A stretch of 64,000 nucleotides of DNA from Jacaranda mimosifolia (taxonomy: Eukaryota; Streptophyta; Magnoliopsida; Lamiales; Bignoniaceae): positions 29,734,391 through 29,798,390 of the forward strand of contig CM032126.1 of assembly GCA_018894105.1 (NCBI GenBank), given 5' to 3'. Under the pieces are notes generated by a model that did not search any database, was not told where the DNA came from, and was given only the letters and a program-made list of their open reading frames with translations. Below are positions 46,241 through 58,697 of the stretch, piece after piece (within the stretch, counting starts at the first letter, position 1; every line of letters starts with the position of its first letter). The translations under genes and the position numbers were made by a program.

Positions 46241-49200
46241 TCACCAATTAGAACTACCGTCAGTCTCACGAGATTGGTAAAAATCATTTGGCCTCACGAT
46301 GTTGACCTCTTCAAATTCATTATCGTCTGAGAGTGAAAGTAAACAGTCCGTTAGAGCTACCTAACAATTGACATGCACAAGAAAAAGAGCAACAAAAGGA
46401 CACATTTTTTCTCATATATTCAGTCAAAGAATCTGTATTATGATAATAATAATAATGGACTAGGATGTGTGAAATCAAATGAAAACTAAATTGGAATGAT
46501 AAGATTGTCTGTCTTCTTTCTTCACTTAAGGCCTCCTCTGATAGTATTCTGCTATGCTCATATGAAATAAAATGTTGCAATGCCAAACCATCATTTCGAC
46601 CTTTTTGCCGAAAGATATTAGAACTCCAAAATCAGCATTAGCAGATGTACAAAAAGCACTGGTAGCTTCAGAAGGTGGGAAGAATATATAACCATCATAA
46701 ACTCATCGATTCATTGCAAGGGAAAGAAAAGCCAAATGGAAACTTAGGCATACCCAAACATATGTCATCTTGAATACTCCACAGTTCAATATGAACAAAT
46801 GCTTTCAAATGGAAACATTAAACATATTACACGTTTCTAGCTGAAAAGGGCATACAACTTTAAAAATGATGACAAAGATTGTGAAAACCAAAGCAATTCT
46901 TTTTATCAATGTAAAACATAGTTTACTTTCTCAGTTCAGGGAAGAAAAGAATGTCCACTTATCTCTTTTAGTATATCCTATAATGATCGTTTTAATTTAG
47001 CAAGACTCTGCTAAACAGATGATAGCAAGGAACTTGCTAGGAAGAAAAAGGAAAAGAAAATATCAAATCCGAGAAAGAGCAGGAAAAATTAGCTTTAAAA
47101 TTTGTGCCTCCACTCCAATTACATTTCACTGAAAATATATAATTCAAAATTTGAAAAAAGATTCCTAATTTGGAAGATGGGAAGCTTGCAATTCACCATT
47201 AGTACAAGCTCATAGCATGGCGAGAAGATTTTGTGAAAAAAATACCACAAAGAAATGATAGGAGTGAATCACAGAGAAGAGTCCACAAAACTCCAGCCAG
47301 TTTTAAACAGAGTGTAACAAGAGAAAGAAGAAAAAAAAAAAAAAAAAGAGAAAAGGCCCCTCAGGTCTGCCTAAAGCGGCAACAGCATATTGGTTTTATA
47401 ATATGCTTTGATCATTTCTCACTTTCAACACATCAAGTTCAATACATAGGAATCACGAATCCCAAATAAAGCCAAAGCCTACAGTATTCCATTTAAGGAT
47501 AATAACATATGCAGTGCTAGTTTACCAAGTGTTCAGTTGACATGTTCAATATTTATATAATACCCTCAGAAAACCAGAAAACTAGACAACTTACAGTATC
47601 TTTGATTAGTCATTTTAGGCGAGCCTAAAGACTCTTTATGCACTATGAGAATGATATTGTCTTGGTACTCCGATTCAATTAAAACACATTCATATCAATC
47701 CTCATCTATTTTGGCACAAGAAAACATTAAAGAAGCTCTATACAGTCGACTTAGAAAGGACTAAATCAAGTTATGGTGTTCACGGAGAAGGATAGACTTA
47801 ACACGTACAATGAAAATACAAGACATTCAGCCAGCTAGAGACATAAGTTGCATATTAAACTATGCAATGACTAGAAACAGAACCTTTTCTCAGAGTCAGG
47901 GCAACCACAGCATCATTCTCAACCTGAAAAGACACCATAACAATAGAATGAATTAAATTCAAGGCCAAGGTACTAAAATAAACATCAAAACAGTCGTAAT
48001 ATCAAGAGGAAATCGACAGGCCCCAAATGGATAAGTTGATTGACAACATTAGAGAACTAGCCATCTAAATAAAAAAGACCACATGCTGTCTTTTATTTTG
48101 GTTTTACTTATTATCAATGGTGAGGATAAACCTTCTGATCTGCCAGTGATTTTGAATCATCTAATACTTCCCGATTTGGCATTAATATCAAACGTTGATC
48201 ATTGACTGGTTGATCAATGAGTTCTTGCAACTTCTCCTTAATTTGTAGAATTGTCTCACTTGGCACACATTGCAGAAAGTAAGTTGTCTTGTTACGCTTT
48301 ACACGAATATACATTGCCTGTGTAATAAATTAATCAAAAAAACCCACTCTTAGCTTTTTCAGCAAACCGATTGAAACATGAGTATGCATAACAACTTTTC
48401 GAAGCATACTTCTAAAAACATTTATCCAACATAACATAAGAAGAATATCAACCTTCCTCATAAAATAAAAGAAAATGCGGCAAAGTGAAACAATATGGAA
48501 AATAAAGATATTTGGTAGGAACTATGTAAAGTATTCAGAAATAAGCATACCAAACAACCTTCAAACACTTACACAAACAAGGAGAAAGATTAGCGTTATC
48601 TCCTTCACATCCACAATCTAACACCTTTATCAACATTATGAAATTAACGCGCCTACTTTCAGCAACTTAAAAATTATTCTATATTTTCATGGCATTGTAC
48701 AACAAAATAAATGGCTTGGACCGACTTATAAGATACCTAAAAATCTAACAAACTACAATATGCTGGCATTGAAACAAAATAATCTATGCCGAGAGACAGA
48801 CAGTTAACTAGAAATTAAGATATGATTCCATCCAAAGCAATGGTCTAATATAGTAATTAAGATATGATTCCATCCAAATCAATTCTCTGATGCACCAGGA
48901 TGCCATTCACAAAATGACAAAATTATGCTCCCTCTCAATTTCTATGCTATTCAGAAGTTGTTCTAGCTGAACCCAGATGGGACAGACAGTTGTTTATCTT
49001 CAGAGAAACAGCTTAGCTGCAGCAAGACAACTACTCCATTGAATATGAGCAACATTAATGTATTGAAAAGTTATTGCTCCTCCCCAAACATCATGGATAT
49101 GATAATTAAAACATCCAATATATATGAATAGTCTAAAAAGTTAAGTTCCCAGGGTAGAACTCCTGATCATCACTTGAGAGGTGATGGACATGCTAACACC

Positions 49201-49867
49201 ACACACTCATCACTTCCATCTTCCCATGCTTTTTTCATTCTTTGATTCAGATAACTTATTAATTATTACTACATAATTCTTGAATAATCCAACTCCAGTG
49301 TCTTCATCTAATCAAAGATGCTGAAATGATTTGACCCTGTGAATAAACAAACAAATTTCCCAAAAGAATACCCAAATTCCAGAAGGGCTTTCAAATGGGC
49401 CTACATATTCATAGTCCCCAATTCTCCTTGTTCAATTATGAATTTATACCTTTGAATTTAGGTTTTCAAAAAAGAGAGCATACATTCAATTCGCCTTCCT
49501 TCTACTTCTTTTGTTGCGACTGCTTGACGCTATTAGCGTATTACTTACTCAAATCTCCCTACCTACATGGAAATCATCAGTCTGAAAAATTCCTACATGA
49601 CAATCTCACAATTAACAGCAGAAAATGCTAACTAAAGTAAAGAACTCTAATGGGTGAACCTAATTCCACACTAGAAGGCGATTTGATTGAAACCAGTGAA
49701 TGTAAAGAACCCAAGTGAAAGCGACCCTCACCAGAGATTTGTCCTTCCAATTTTATCACAAGAATTGAAGAAAACAAAAAATTCAAGAAAATAAAAATTG
49801 ATTAAAGATGAAAACAGAAGCATACAGTTTGATCATCGGGGCTCTTGGGACGCGATGGCTGCGACAT
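46241..49867 (-). CDS. Elongin-B-like ubiquitin-fold protein
   Basis: Four exons join in frame to a 118-residue protein: 49867-49826, 48317-48132, 47923-47884 and 46326-46241, each bounded by GT and AG. The short N-terminus MSQPSRPKSPDDQT is followed by a ubiquitin-like fold starting AMYIRVKRNKTTYFLQ, with CVPSETILQIKEKLQELIDQ (helix), RLILMPNREVLDD, and VENDAVVALTLRK for the last strand. The tail is DDNEFEEVNIVRPNDFYQSR. In animals elongin B pairs with elongin C in cullin-based ubiquitin ligases; plants have similar small proteins (Arabidopsis At5g57860 is the one I recall) whose role is poorly known. Length equals that of animal elongin B. The three introns are long for such a small protein (1508, 208 and 1557 bp). 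Identity as elongin B, rather than a generic ubiquitin-like protein, is inferred from fold and tail. Confidence 0.9.
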
Positions 49868-50089
49868 AGTGCCGGAAAATTTCTGACGGACTGTTCGGGG
49901 ATGAAGGTAGTGACTATGCTGTGATTCTGAGAGTTGAAAGTGTTTTATAACGCCATAATAAGAAAGCGGGCCTTCCTTTGATTTCCTTTTTCCTTTTGTA
50001 CTTTTTTTTTTAAAAAATTTATACATGCACATATTGAATGTCTACTAAATTCGAATATATTTTTTAGGGCCACTTATTTAAAAGTATCA
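49868..50089 (-). promoter_or_regulatory. Leader/promoter of the elongin-B-like gene
   Basis: Only about 220 bp separate the start codon from the left end of the large Mutator-like element. The interval should contain the 5' UTR (about 49868-49970) and whatever core promoter remains. No TATA box stands out with certainty. Confidence 0.4.
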
Positions 50090-50579
50090 AATACACTTTT
50101 CACTTTTGTGATTAGTCTCACTTGATTTTTGTTAGAAAAAACTTCCTAGTTTTGTTAAAAGTTTAGATATCACTCTCTACTCACTTGATTTGACAAAAAT
50201 GCCCTTAAGTATAATATTTTTCATTAATTTTTTCTCACTTCTTCTTCATCCGGACAAGCAAACAGTAAACCCTATCATACCAGAAACAGAAAGAACAGAA
50301 AAAACGCAACAAGCTCCACGGCAGGAACGAGAATAACATTAGAGCCAAAAACCACCAACCCGATAGCTGCATTGTCTTCTTCTCTTTTTATTTTCATCAT
50401 TTTGGGTTTCTTCTTCTTCTCAGTTTCTTCTCAGTTGCTTCTGAGTTTCTTATATTTTTCTGACAATGTCAACCAGTAGTGAAGTAGGAGTGTCCAATCA
50501 AGTTAATGGACATATACATTAATCTCGCAAGAAAATAGAGTGAAATCAACGCCGAACACTTCAGTTTGTAATACATAGC

Positions 50580-50760
50580 TCCACATCAAAGATTGTACAT
50601 GAGTTTAACTGATGATGACGGTGTCATGAATATGGTCTTATTGATGATGACGGTGTCATGAATATGGTCTTACTGCATTTGACATTGAAGATGAACGTTG
50701 TTGACATCCTAGTAAACCGAAAGGATGAATTAAGCAGCAGTGCAAAGAAGAGCAGTGATG
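50580..50760 (+). pseudogene. Possible Mutator transposase N-terminal remnant with 32-bp tandem duplication
   Basis: The translation around 50600-50700 gives short fragments such as LTDDDGVMNMVL and HLTLKMNVVDILV, which resemble the N-terminal region of plant Mutator transposases. A 32-bp unit, TGATGATGACGGTGTCATGA-, occurs twice in direct succession (50609-50640 and 50641-50672) with one difference, which disrupts the frame. Confidence 0.4.
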
Positions 50761-50769
50761 GTTTAAGGT

Positions 50770-52250
50770 AATACTTCTACAGAATCTAAACTGTACTACA
50801 GTTTGTAAAGTTTTGTACTTGAAGTGTTCTGAAATTGTACTCTATTATGTAAGTTTTATACTTCAAGTGTTCTATTAATAGATTATCAAAAATTGTACTG
50901 CAACTTCTAGCAGTTTATACTTGAAGTGTTCCTAAACTATAAGTCTTCTATATAAAATTATTCTTTCGATTTTCTGAAATTATACTTCATTTTATGAAAG
51001 ATTGTACTATATTTATTGAAGTTATATACTTTAAGTGTTATATTTATCAATTATCCAAAACATACTGCAGTTGCTAGGGCTTTATACTTTAAGCGTTCTG
51101 AAATTATACTTCACTTTATCTAAAATTGTACTTTTATTTTCTGAAATTATATTTTCTTTTGTACTTCATTTTATCTAAACCTGTACTTTATTCATTGAAG
51201 TTCTATACTTCAAGTGTTTCAAAATTGTACTTCATTTTATCTAAACTTATACTTTAGTTATTTGAATCTATTATTTAAGTTTAAAGTGTTTTACTAATGG
51301 ATTATCCAAAAATTGTACTATAATTGCTAAAGTTTTATACTTCAAGTGTTTTGAAATTGTACTTCACTTTATCTAAAATTGTACTTCTATTTTTTGAAAT
51401 TATACTTCATTTCATACATTGTTTTACCTAAACATGTACTCTATTCATTGAAGTTCTATACTTCAAGTGTTCTGAAATTGTACTTCATTTTATCTAAACT
51501 TGTACTTCAATTATCTGAATCTATTATTTAAGTTTTATACTTCAAGTGTTCTACTAATGGATTATACAAAATCGTATTGCAATTGCTAAGGATTTATACT
51601 TCAAGTGTTCTAAAATTGTACTTCTTTTTATATAAAATTGTACTTCTATTTTCTAAAATTATACTTCATTTTACATAAACATGTACTCTATTCATTGAAG
51701 TTCTATACTTCAAGTGTTTCGAAATTGTACTTTATTTTATCTAAACTTATACTTCAGTTATTTGAATCTATTATTTAAGTTTCAAGTGTTCTACTTCTAC
51801 TAATGAATTATCCAAAAATTGTACCGCAATTACTAAGGTTTTATACTTCAGGTGTTCTGAAATTGTACTTCACTTTATCTAAAATTGTACTTTTATTTTT
51901 TAAAATTATACTTCATTTTATACATCATTTTACCTAAACCTATACTCTATTCATTGAAGTTCTATACTTCAAGTGTTCCGAACTTGTACTTCAGTTATCT
52001 GAATCTATTATTTAAGTTTCAAGTATTCTACTAATGGATTATTCAAAAATTGTGTTGCAATTGCTAAGATTTTATACTTCAGGTGTTCTGAAATTGTACT
52101 TCACTTTATCAAAAATTGTATTTCTATTTTTTGAAATTATACTTCATTTTATACATCATTTTATCTAAACTTATACTATATTCATTGAAGTTCTATACTT
52201 CAAGTGTTCCAAAATTTTACTTTATTTTATCAAAACTTGTACTCTCGAGT
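50770..52250. repeat. Tandem array A, unit ~230-260 bp
   Basis: A landmark phrase CTACTAATGGATTATCC recurs near 51300, 51560, 51808 and 52038. Each unit is itself made of sub-units with TTGTACTTCATTTTATCTAAA and TTTATACTTCAAGTGTTCT. No coding potential. Confidence 0.9.
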
Positions 52251-52528
52251 CAAAGTCACTTTCATCGTATGACTTTACCGATCAATATTACCGAGTTGAG
52301 ATGTATCAACAAGCATACCAAGCAGTGATAAATACTATTCCTACGTATGATATGCATATATTCCCTCTAGATGATGATGGCGTCATTAATGCACCTGATT
52401 GCCGATCTCAACCTGGGCATAGAAGGACACAGAGGATTCCATCACAAATTGAGAAACGTATAATTAAGTGTAAAAGGTGTGGTAGAACATGGCATAATCG
52501 TCGAACCTGCAAAGAATCAGTAATCTAG
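52246..52528 (+). pseudogene. Mutator (MuDR-type) transposase C-terminal fragment with zinc knuckle
   Basis: The frame reads SSYDFTDQYYRVEMYQQAYQ, INAPDCRSQPGHRRTQRIPS and KRCGRTWHNRRTCKESVI-stop. The last segment is the C-x2-C-x4-H-x4-C knuckle (CKRCGRTWHNRRTC) that ends plant Mutator transposases, preceded by the usual PxCRxxPGxxRxxRIPS linker. The rest of the transposase is missing: array A replaces it directly upstream. The sequence is better conserved than the surrounding repeats. Confidence 0.88.
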
Positions 52529-53100
52529 CTAAATTTTGTACCTTAATCTAGGAGATTTATACTTGATTTCATGACATTTGTCCTTTATTTTGGTAATCAT
52601 GTACTTGATTTAGCGTGAAATTGGCATTTTTGTATATTGCCCGAGATATCAGTTATTTTGTACCCCAATCTGGGAGAACTATACTTGGTGTCATGACAAT
52701 TATACTTTATTTCGGCAATTATGTATTTGATTTAGCGTGAAATTGGCATTTTTGTATGTTGTCGGAGATATCAGTTATTTTGCACCATAATCTGGGAGAA
52801 TTATACTTGATTTCATGACAATTGTACTTCATATCGGCAATTATGTATTTGATTTAGCGTGAAATTGGCATTTTTGCATGTTGTCCGAGATATCAGTTTT
52901 TTTGTATCCCAATTTGGTAGAATTGTACTTGATTTTATGACATTTGTACTTCTTTTTGGCAATAATGTACTTGTTTAGCGTGGAAGTTAACAAATGAATG
53001 TTATCTAAGATATCAGCGCTTTCGTACCTCAATCTGAAAGATTTATACTTGATTTCACAACATTTGTATTTCATTTCGGCCATTATGTACTCCATTTCTT
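52529..53100. repeat. Tandem array B, unit ~120 bp
   Basis: TTTAGCGTGAAATTGGCATT recurs near 52611, 52731 and 52852, with a decayed fourth copy near 52974. Each unit also has GATATCAGTTATTTTGTACC and TTATACTTGATTTCATGAC. It starts immediately after the transposase stop codon. Confidence 0.92.
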
Positions 53101-53439
53101 AATATTTTTACTAATATTGTTGAATTGAAATTTGTTCCATGATTTGCTTTTTAAGTCTCAGTAATTAATAATCAAACTCTAAAAATATGTGTAATATTTA
53201 TTATATGAATAAAATAATATTAAAGTTTTAAAGTGTTAACCACTAATGTTCAATGAATGAATGTTATCAATCGTAGTAATGTAAAGAATACTTATGCTTT
53301 CAAAGATGTAAACAAATGAGCATTTGACAATAATATCCACCCTATAACCCGTACAAATATGTACTTCATCTGATCCGATAATCTCAAAATATTGTACTTG
53401 ACTATCACTACAATTATTGGAGACTAATTATTTAATTGC
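53101..53439. other. Spacer between arrays B and C
   Basis: AT-rich, non-repetitive sequence without a gene. Isolated TGTACTTCATC and TTGTACTTGAC words near its right end lead into array C. Confidence 0.6.
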
Positions 53440-54345
53440 AATAAGTGTACTTCAACATAACACCATTTATACTTTGTTTGTTCTACGTTTATACTACATT
53501 TTCATCATATTGTACTCAAATTCACTATCCGATTTCAATTGAATTAAAGTGTACTTTAACATAACACCATTTATACTTTGTTTGTTCTATATTTATACTT
53601 TATTTTCATCATATTGCATTCAAATTCACTGCCCGATTTCAATTTAATTGAAGTGTACTTCAACATAATACCATTTATACTTTATTTGTTCCATATTTGT
53701 ACTTCATTTCTATCATATTGTACTCAAATTCACTGTTCGATTTCAATTTAGTTGAAGTGTACTTCAACATAACACCATTTATATTTTATTTGTTCTATGT
53801 TTGTACTTCATTTACATCATATTGTACTCAAATTCACTGTCCAACTTCAATTTAATTGAAGTGTACTTCAACATAACACTATTTATACTTTGTTTGTTCT
53901 ACATTTATACTTCATTTCCATCATATTATACTCAAATTCACTGTCTGATTTCAATTTAATTGAACTGTACTTCAACATAACAATATTTATACTTTGTTTG
54001 TTCTACGTTTGTACTTCATTTTCCTCATATTGTACTCAAATTCACTGTTCGATTTCAATTTAATTGAACTGTATTTCAATATAACACCATTTATACTTTA
54101 TTTGTTCTATATTTATACTTCATTTCCATCATATTGTACTTAAATTCACTACCTAATTTCAATTTAATTGAAGTGTACTTCAATATAACATCATTTATAC
54201 TTTATTTTTTCTATATTTGTACTTCATTTCCATCATATTGTACTCAAATTCACTGCTCGATTTCAATTGAATTGAAGTGTACTTCAACATAACACCATTT
54301 ATACTTTGTTCGTTCTACATTTGTATTTCATTTCCCTCATATTGT
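53440..54345. repeat. Tandem array C, unit ~105 bp, about nine copies
   Basis: GAAGTGTACTTCAACATAAC recurs at about 53446, 53549, 53651, 53755, 53859, 53964, 54069, 54174 and 54277, a regular spacing near 104-105 bp. Each unit continues with ACCATTTATACTTTGTTTGT, ATTTGTACTTCATTTCCATC and ATATTGTACTCAAATTCACT. It is the most regular of the four arrays. Confidence 0.95.
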
Positions 54346-54469
54346 ATTGAAATCAAAATATTATAAATACTTGATGGAAAATTATACTTACATACAAAAT
54401 AATATTATAAACAAAGTATGCTTCAATTTACATATGTATGTACATACAAAGTATGATTCAAACCCTACA

Positions 54470-55010
54470 GGCTTAAATATTTTGTACTACAATTGCTTCT
54501 AAAATATACTATAGATACACAGGTTATATACTACATTTTCAGTTAATGTATACTACATGCATGAATGTTTTTGTATTACAGATGCTTCTAAAATGTACTG
54601 CATATATACAAATATTAAATTATAATTTAATTTAATCTACAAGCTTGAATGTTTTGTACTACAGATGCTTCTAAAATGTACTGTAGTTACATAGATTATA
54701 TGCTACACTTTTGCCTGATGTGTACTGCAAGTATAAATGTTTATATTATATTTGCTTCTAAAATGTACTGCAGTTACACAGATTATATACTACACTTTCA
54801 TTTAATGTATACTGCAGGCTTAAATATTTTGTACTACAGTTGCTTCTAAACTGTACTACAGATACACAGATTATATACTATATTTTCAGTAATGTATACT
54901 GCACACTTGAATATTTTTGTACTACAGATGCTTATAAAATATACTGCATATACACATATTATATACTATAATTTCATTTAATCTATAGGCTTGAATGTTT
55001 TGTACTATAT
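54470..55010. repeat. Tandem array D, left block, unit ~85-95 bp
   Basis: Units carry TTTTGTACTACAGATGCTTC, TAAAATGTACTGCAGTTACA and CAGATTATATACTACACTTT. The array is interrupted at about 55010 by a GC-rich insertion and resumes at about 55705. Confidence 0.92.
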
Positions 55011-55704
55011 TTTCGCAACTTCTTCTCCCGGCGTCCAAATCACTTGCCGCTTGAACCGTTGGATAGCTCTCGGATTATACATTAACTCCACAAAGTTCCA
55101 GCCCCGTCTGATTCTTCATGGAACAATAATTGCCCTCGCAATAAGCTGGAATTACAGCATTGCCACTGCACTGCCGCATTCTAAAGATCTTCGCCGTTTC
55201 CTATCCAAACGGAGCCGTATACTGGTGAAACTTGGTGGGAACGTTGCCAATACCTCAAGGAACACCCCACTGAAACAGTTTCACAAAATTCCTTTTCCAA
55301 GCCACTCTGCTCAATGCATCTTTGCACTACCTACGTGCAGTAAGACCGCTCCAGGTCGCCCTTAATGTTCGGTACCCAAACGGACACGGAATGACTTCAA
55401 ACTTGGTGGGAAGCATCCTCATAACTTAAGGAATATGTCATTGAAACAGTTTTTCAAACCGCACCTCGTAAGAGTCTCTGCTCATGGGCTTTTTTCGCTT
55501 TATCGAGTGAGCTGACTACGCCTTGTCGCTCATAATGCCCCTTGAAATCAAGGTCGCCATTCTTCTCCAATGAGCGACCCATGACATTCTCCCCCACTCG
55601 ATCCGTTGACGTCCTCAGCAACATATACATAAGGACTCGAAGTGTATGCGGTGCCCCAACTCAACTCTGATCTCTTTTTGCACCGGATGAATTTAGCTCC
55701 TCTT
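55011..55704. mobile_element. GC-rich insertion inside array D, probably an LTR-retrotransposon fragment
   Basis: The composition changes sharply. The segment includes GACATTCTCCCCCACTCGAT, whose complement resembles the GTGGGGGAGAATG of plant retroelement polypurine tracts. It also has an imperfect internal repeat of about 150-170 bp (AAACTTGGTGGGAACGTTGC near 55229; CAAACTTGGTGGGAAGCATC near 55399; each followed by ACTGAAACAGTTT or ATTGAAACAGTTT). A 124-codon open frame on the plus strand has no domain character. Array units on either side were probably contiguous before insertion. Confidence 0.55.
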
Positions 55705-56120
55705 TACACAGATTATATACTATACTTTCATTTAATATATACTACAGACTTAAATATTTTATACTACAGTTGCTTCTAAAATGTACTATAGATATACAAA
55801 TTATATACTACATTTTCAGTTAATGTATACTGCATGCTTGAATGCTTTTGTACTATAGATGCTTCTAAAATGTACTGCATGCACACAAATTATATACTAT
55901 AATTTCATTTAATCTGCAGATTTGAATATTTTGTACTACAAATTATTTTAAAATGTACTGCAGTTACACAGATAATATACTACACTTTTGCTTAATGTGT
56001 ACTGCAAGCTTGAATGTTTATACTACATTTGCTTCTAAAATATACTACAATTATACAGATTATATACTACACTTTTGCTTAATATGTACTGCAAGCTTGG
56101 ATGTTTTGTACCACAAATAA
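55705..56120. repeat. Tandem array D, right block
   Basis: Continues the units of the left block (ACAGTTGCTTCTAAAATGTA, GCTTGAATGTTTATACTAC) for four to five more copies. Confidence 0.9.
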
Positions 56121-56765
56121 TATACTACCAGTTTCAGATAATTTCACCGTATAATTTCAGGTAAAAAGAAGTATAAACCTCAAAAAAGTGAAGTACAACT
56201 TTCATGCCTTTCAAGTACAAATCAAAAACTTCCCATCTCACAAATAAAATTATATATATCAATTGGGTTCAAGTGTTTAACAACTAAATAGGGAATAAAA
56301 ACCCTAAACATGAGAAAATAGACAAGAAATAAGTATAACACTGAAAAATTACAGACATTTAAAACTGTAAATGCAGAAAACATACATTTGTTTCTTTTTA
56401 TCACTTCTTTTTGTATTTCGGTTCTTGTTGCCACTGTTTCTCCTTCCATTGTCACAGAAAAAATGGCAGAAATTTTGGTGTTTTTTTTTTTTTCTCACGT
56501 CAATGGCAGAGGAACGATTTCGCGCCCTTTTTTTGGCCGCTTGGAGAAGTCGTTGATTTCTGGAAAAAAAATAAATGAAAGCATTCTTCTTGAAGAGAAA
56601 AACGTATTTCTCAGGTATTTTTGTTGTTTTATCTAACTACAAGGATATATGTGTCTTTCTAAAAGATATGGGGAGTGATTTCTAAGTTTTGTGAAAAAGT
56701 AGGGAGTTTAGTGTATAAAAATTCAAATGGGGACTGATCATTAAAATGAAAGTAAGATTAGGAAT

Positions 56766-57828
56766 TTTTTTCTAATTAACCGTATTTTTAATATTATGCA
56801 AAAGAATGAAATTTTATGGTATATCCTTATATGATAGTTTATGTTGTTTATTTAGAGGAATTAATACAAAATCCTCTATGATGTTTGATTTAAATATAAG
56901 ATTTTTAAAATTACATTCGGTTCCTTTTATATTCATTGATATTTTATATATAACTTTAATTGGCATTCTTTTTTGTTATCATTTGGAATACTTAAATAGT
57001 TAACATTAATCACGATTCTTAAGCTTATTCCTCCAAGATAGAGGCACTTATGGAAGAAAGGACCAATATGATATTTCATGATAAAATGATTGACAGAACT
57101 ATCATGAAACAACTTGTTAGTAGATTAATAATAATAGATCACTACGAAATGTCATATATATTACACATCCTAAATTAAGTAAAGACATTTTAGTTTTCTA
57201 TTAGTTATTGCTATATTCATTTCATTAAAAATTGATGATCTTTTAACAATATCCTCAATAAAATGGCTAATTGAAGATGTTGAATAATAAATTTTGATTT
57301 TGAAAAATACCACAATTTATTAACTTTACACTAGGTTTATTCTATCTTTTTGTTCAAACTTCACTGTCTAGCTATTGAAAATAAACTCAAATATTAGAAT
57401 AAATCGCAAGAATACAACGCAATTCCCCCTTTATCATTATCTGTCATTCTATCTCTAGCCCTTGCATTTTGAGTTTTCGAAGTTAAGAGTATTTCGCTCA
57501 TACATTGGTATAGAAACTACATACTAAAACTAGCAATTCTGGCACACTTAATGTGTGTCTAAAATTTTATGGACATTCATTTACTTTTTTAAATGTTATT
57601 ATAATTTTCAATATTTTCAATTGCATTTATTTAAAGTTTTATGATAAGTAAAAGAAAAAAATTAAGACAAAAGGAAAAAAGAAAAAAAGTGCAAAAAAAA
57701 CGGATAAAAAAAATATTAGAGAAGAGAAGATGTAAGTACCTTAGTAGTTATTCAAATTGAAAAAATAATAGGTATTTTCGGAAGATTATCCAAAAACATA
57801 ACAAAAAGAGTTAGGCACTTATGAGAGG
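56766..57828. other. AT-rich intergenic DNA
   Basis: No gene, tandem repeat or paired ends recognised. Confidence 0.5.
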
Positions 57829-58697
57829 TAGGGTGGACATGGTTTGATTTAGTTGGGAAAATTGTGGCGAACCGAATTGAATTGAAAATTTGGTTCGGTA
57901 CAATTCAGGGGTATAAAGTCAAATCATAACCACTTAAAAAAAAAGAAAAGAAAAGAACCGCACAATTTGAAACCGGTTATTACAATTCCTTTAATCGATT
58001 AATTATTTTTTAAAAACTTAATCAATAAAAATATTAATTTTGACTCGATTTGGTTCGATTCAATTTTGTTGAATCAAATCATTTTAAAAAGTTCAATGGA
58101 CGAATCCCCATTAATTTAATAATTCCTTATCACAAAATCTACAATATAATAATCAAATAAAACTTTAAAATTAACAATATAATAAATATTATATAATATT
58201 CTCATCTCACATCAAAATTAACTTCAAAATTAAAAATACATAAAGCAAGTAACATCTCCATCTCATATCACATTTACTAAACCATGAACAATATAACTTC
58301 AAAATTAAGAATAAGTCAAGCAATTAAAATGAAGACACAAATCAAGCTAAATCCAAAACTTAAAATACTTCCAATCAAACTAACATTCATCGAAATTTTA
58401 CTAACAACTAATATAAAAATATAAGCTTTCTCCAAAGAAGATATAAATCCCTCAAATCAAAAGTTGGACAACCAACTAAAAGTTTAAATTTTATTTTTAA
58501 AATTATTAATTTTTATTTTTAAATTAAACTGATTTAGTTAGTTAACTTTGTTTAACTGAAGTGCACATAGAAAGTAACTAATTGAATTAGTTTTTGTCAA
58601 AAGAACCGCATTGTTAAGGAACTATTTTGGATGGTTTAGTTTTTTCTGTTCGGTTCAGTAGTTTAGTTCGAATTTTTGATTTTTTTGCCCACCCCTA
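57829..58697. mobile_element. hAT-like MITE with TAGGGGTGG ends
   Basis: The left end TAGGGTGGACATGG pairs with the inverted right end TAGGGGTGGGCAAA. Flanking octamers ATGAGAGG (57821-57828) and ACAAGAGG (58698-58705) agree at six of eight positions, as expected for an aged hAT target duplication. Both subterminal regions contain GGTTCGGTT/AACCGAA-type words. The 869-bp element has no transposase coding sequence. Confidence 0.78.

Larger units (their letters stand above)
50090..56765 (+). mobile_element. Large decayed Mutator-like element with internal tandem arrays
   Basis: The leftmost ~130 bp align with the reverse complement of the rightmost ~130 bp (for example GATTAGTCTCACTTGATTTT against GATCAGTCCCCATTTGAATT, and TTTAGATATCACTCT against CTTAGAAATCACTCC). 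The identity is well below that of a young element. Inside is the C-terminal zinc-knuckle exon of a Mutator transposase on the plus strand, a probable N-terminal remnant, and four tandem arrays. The exact ends and the 9-bp duplication could not be fixed, so the boundaries are approximate. Confidence 0.65.

Noticed and set aside
47233..47469. Lys-rich 78-codon frame
   Set aside because: Lies in intron 3 of the elongin-B-like gene and is produced by a poly-A run.
54991..55365. 124-codon plus-strand frame in the GC-rich insertion as a functional gene
   Set aside because: It starts in array D and crosses into the insertion, so it is a chance junction frame without domain support.
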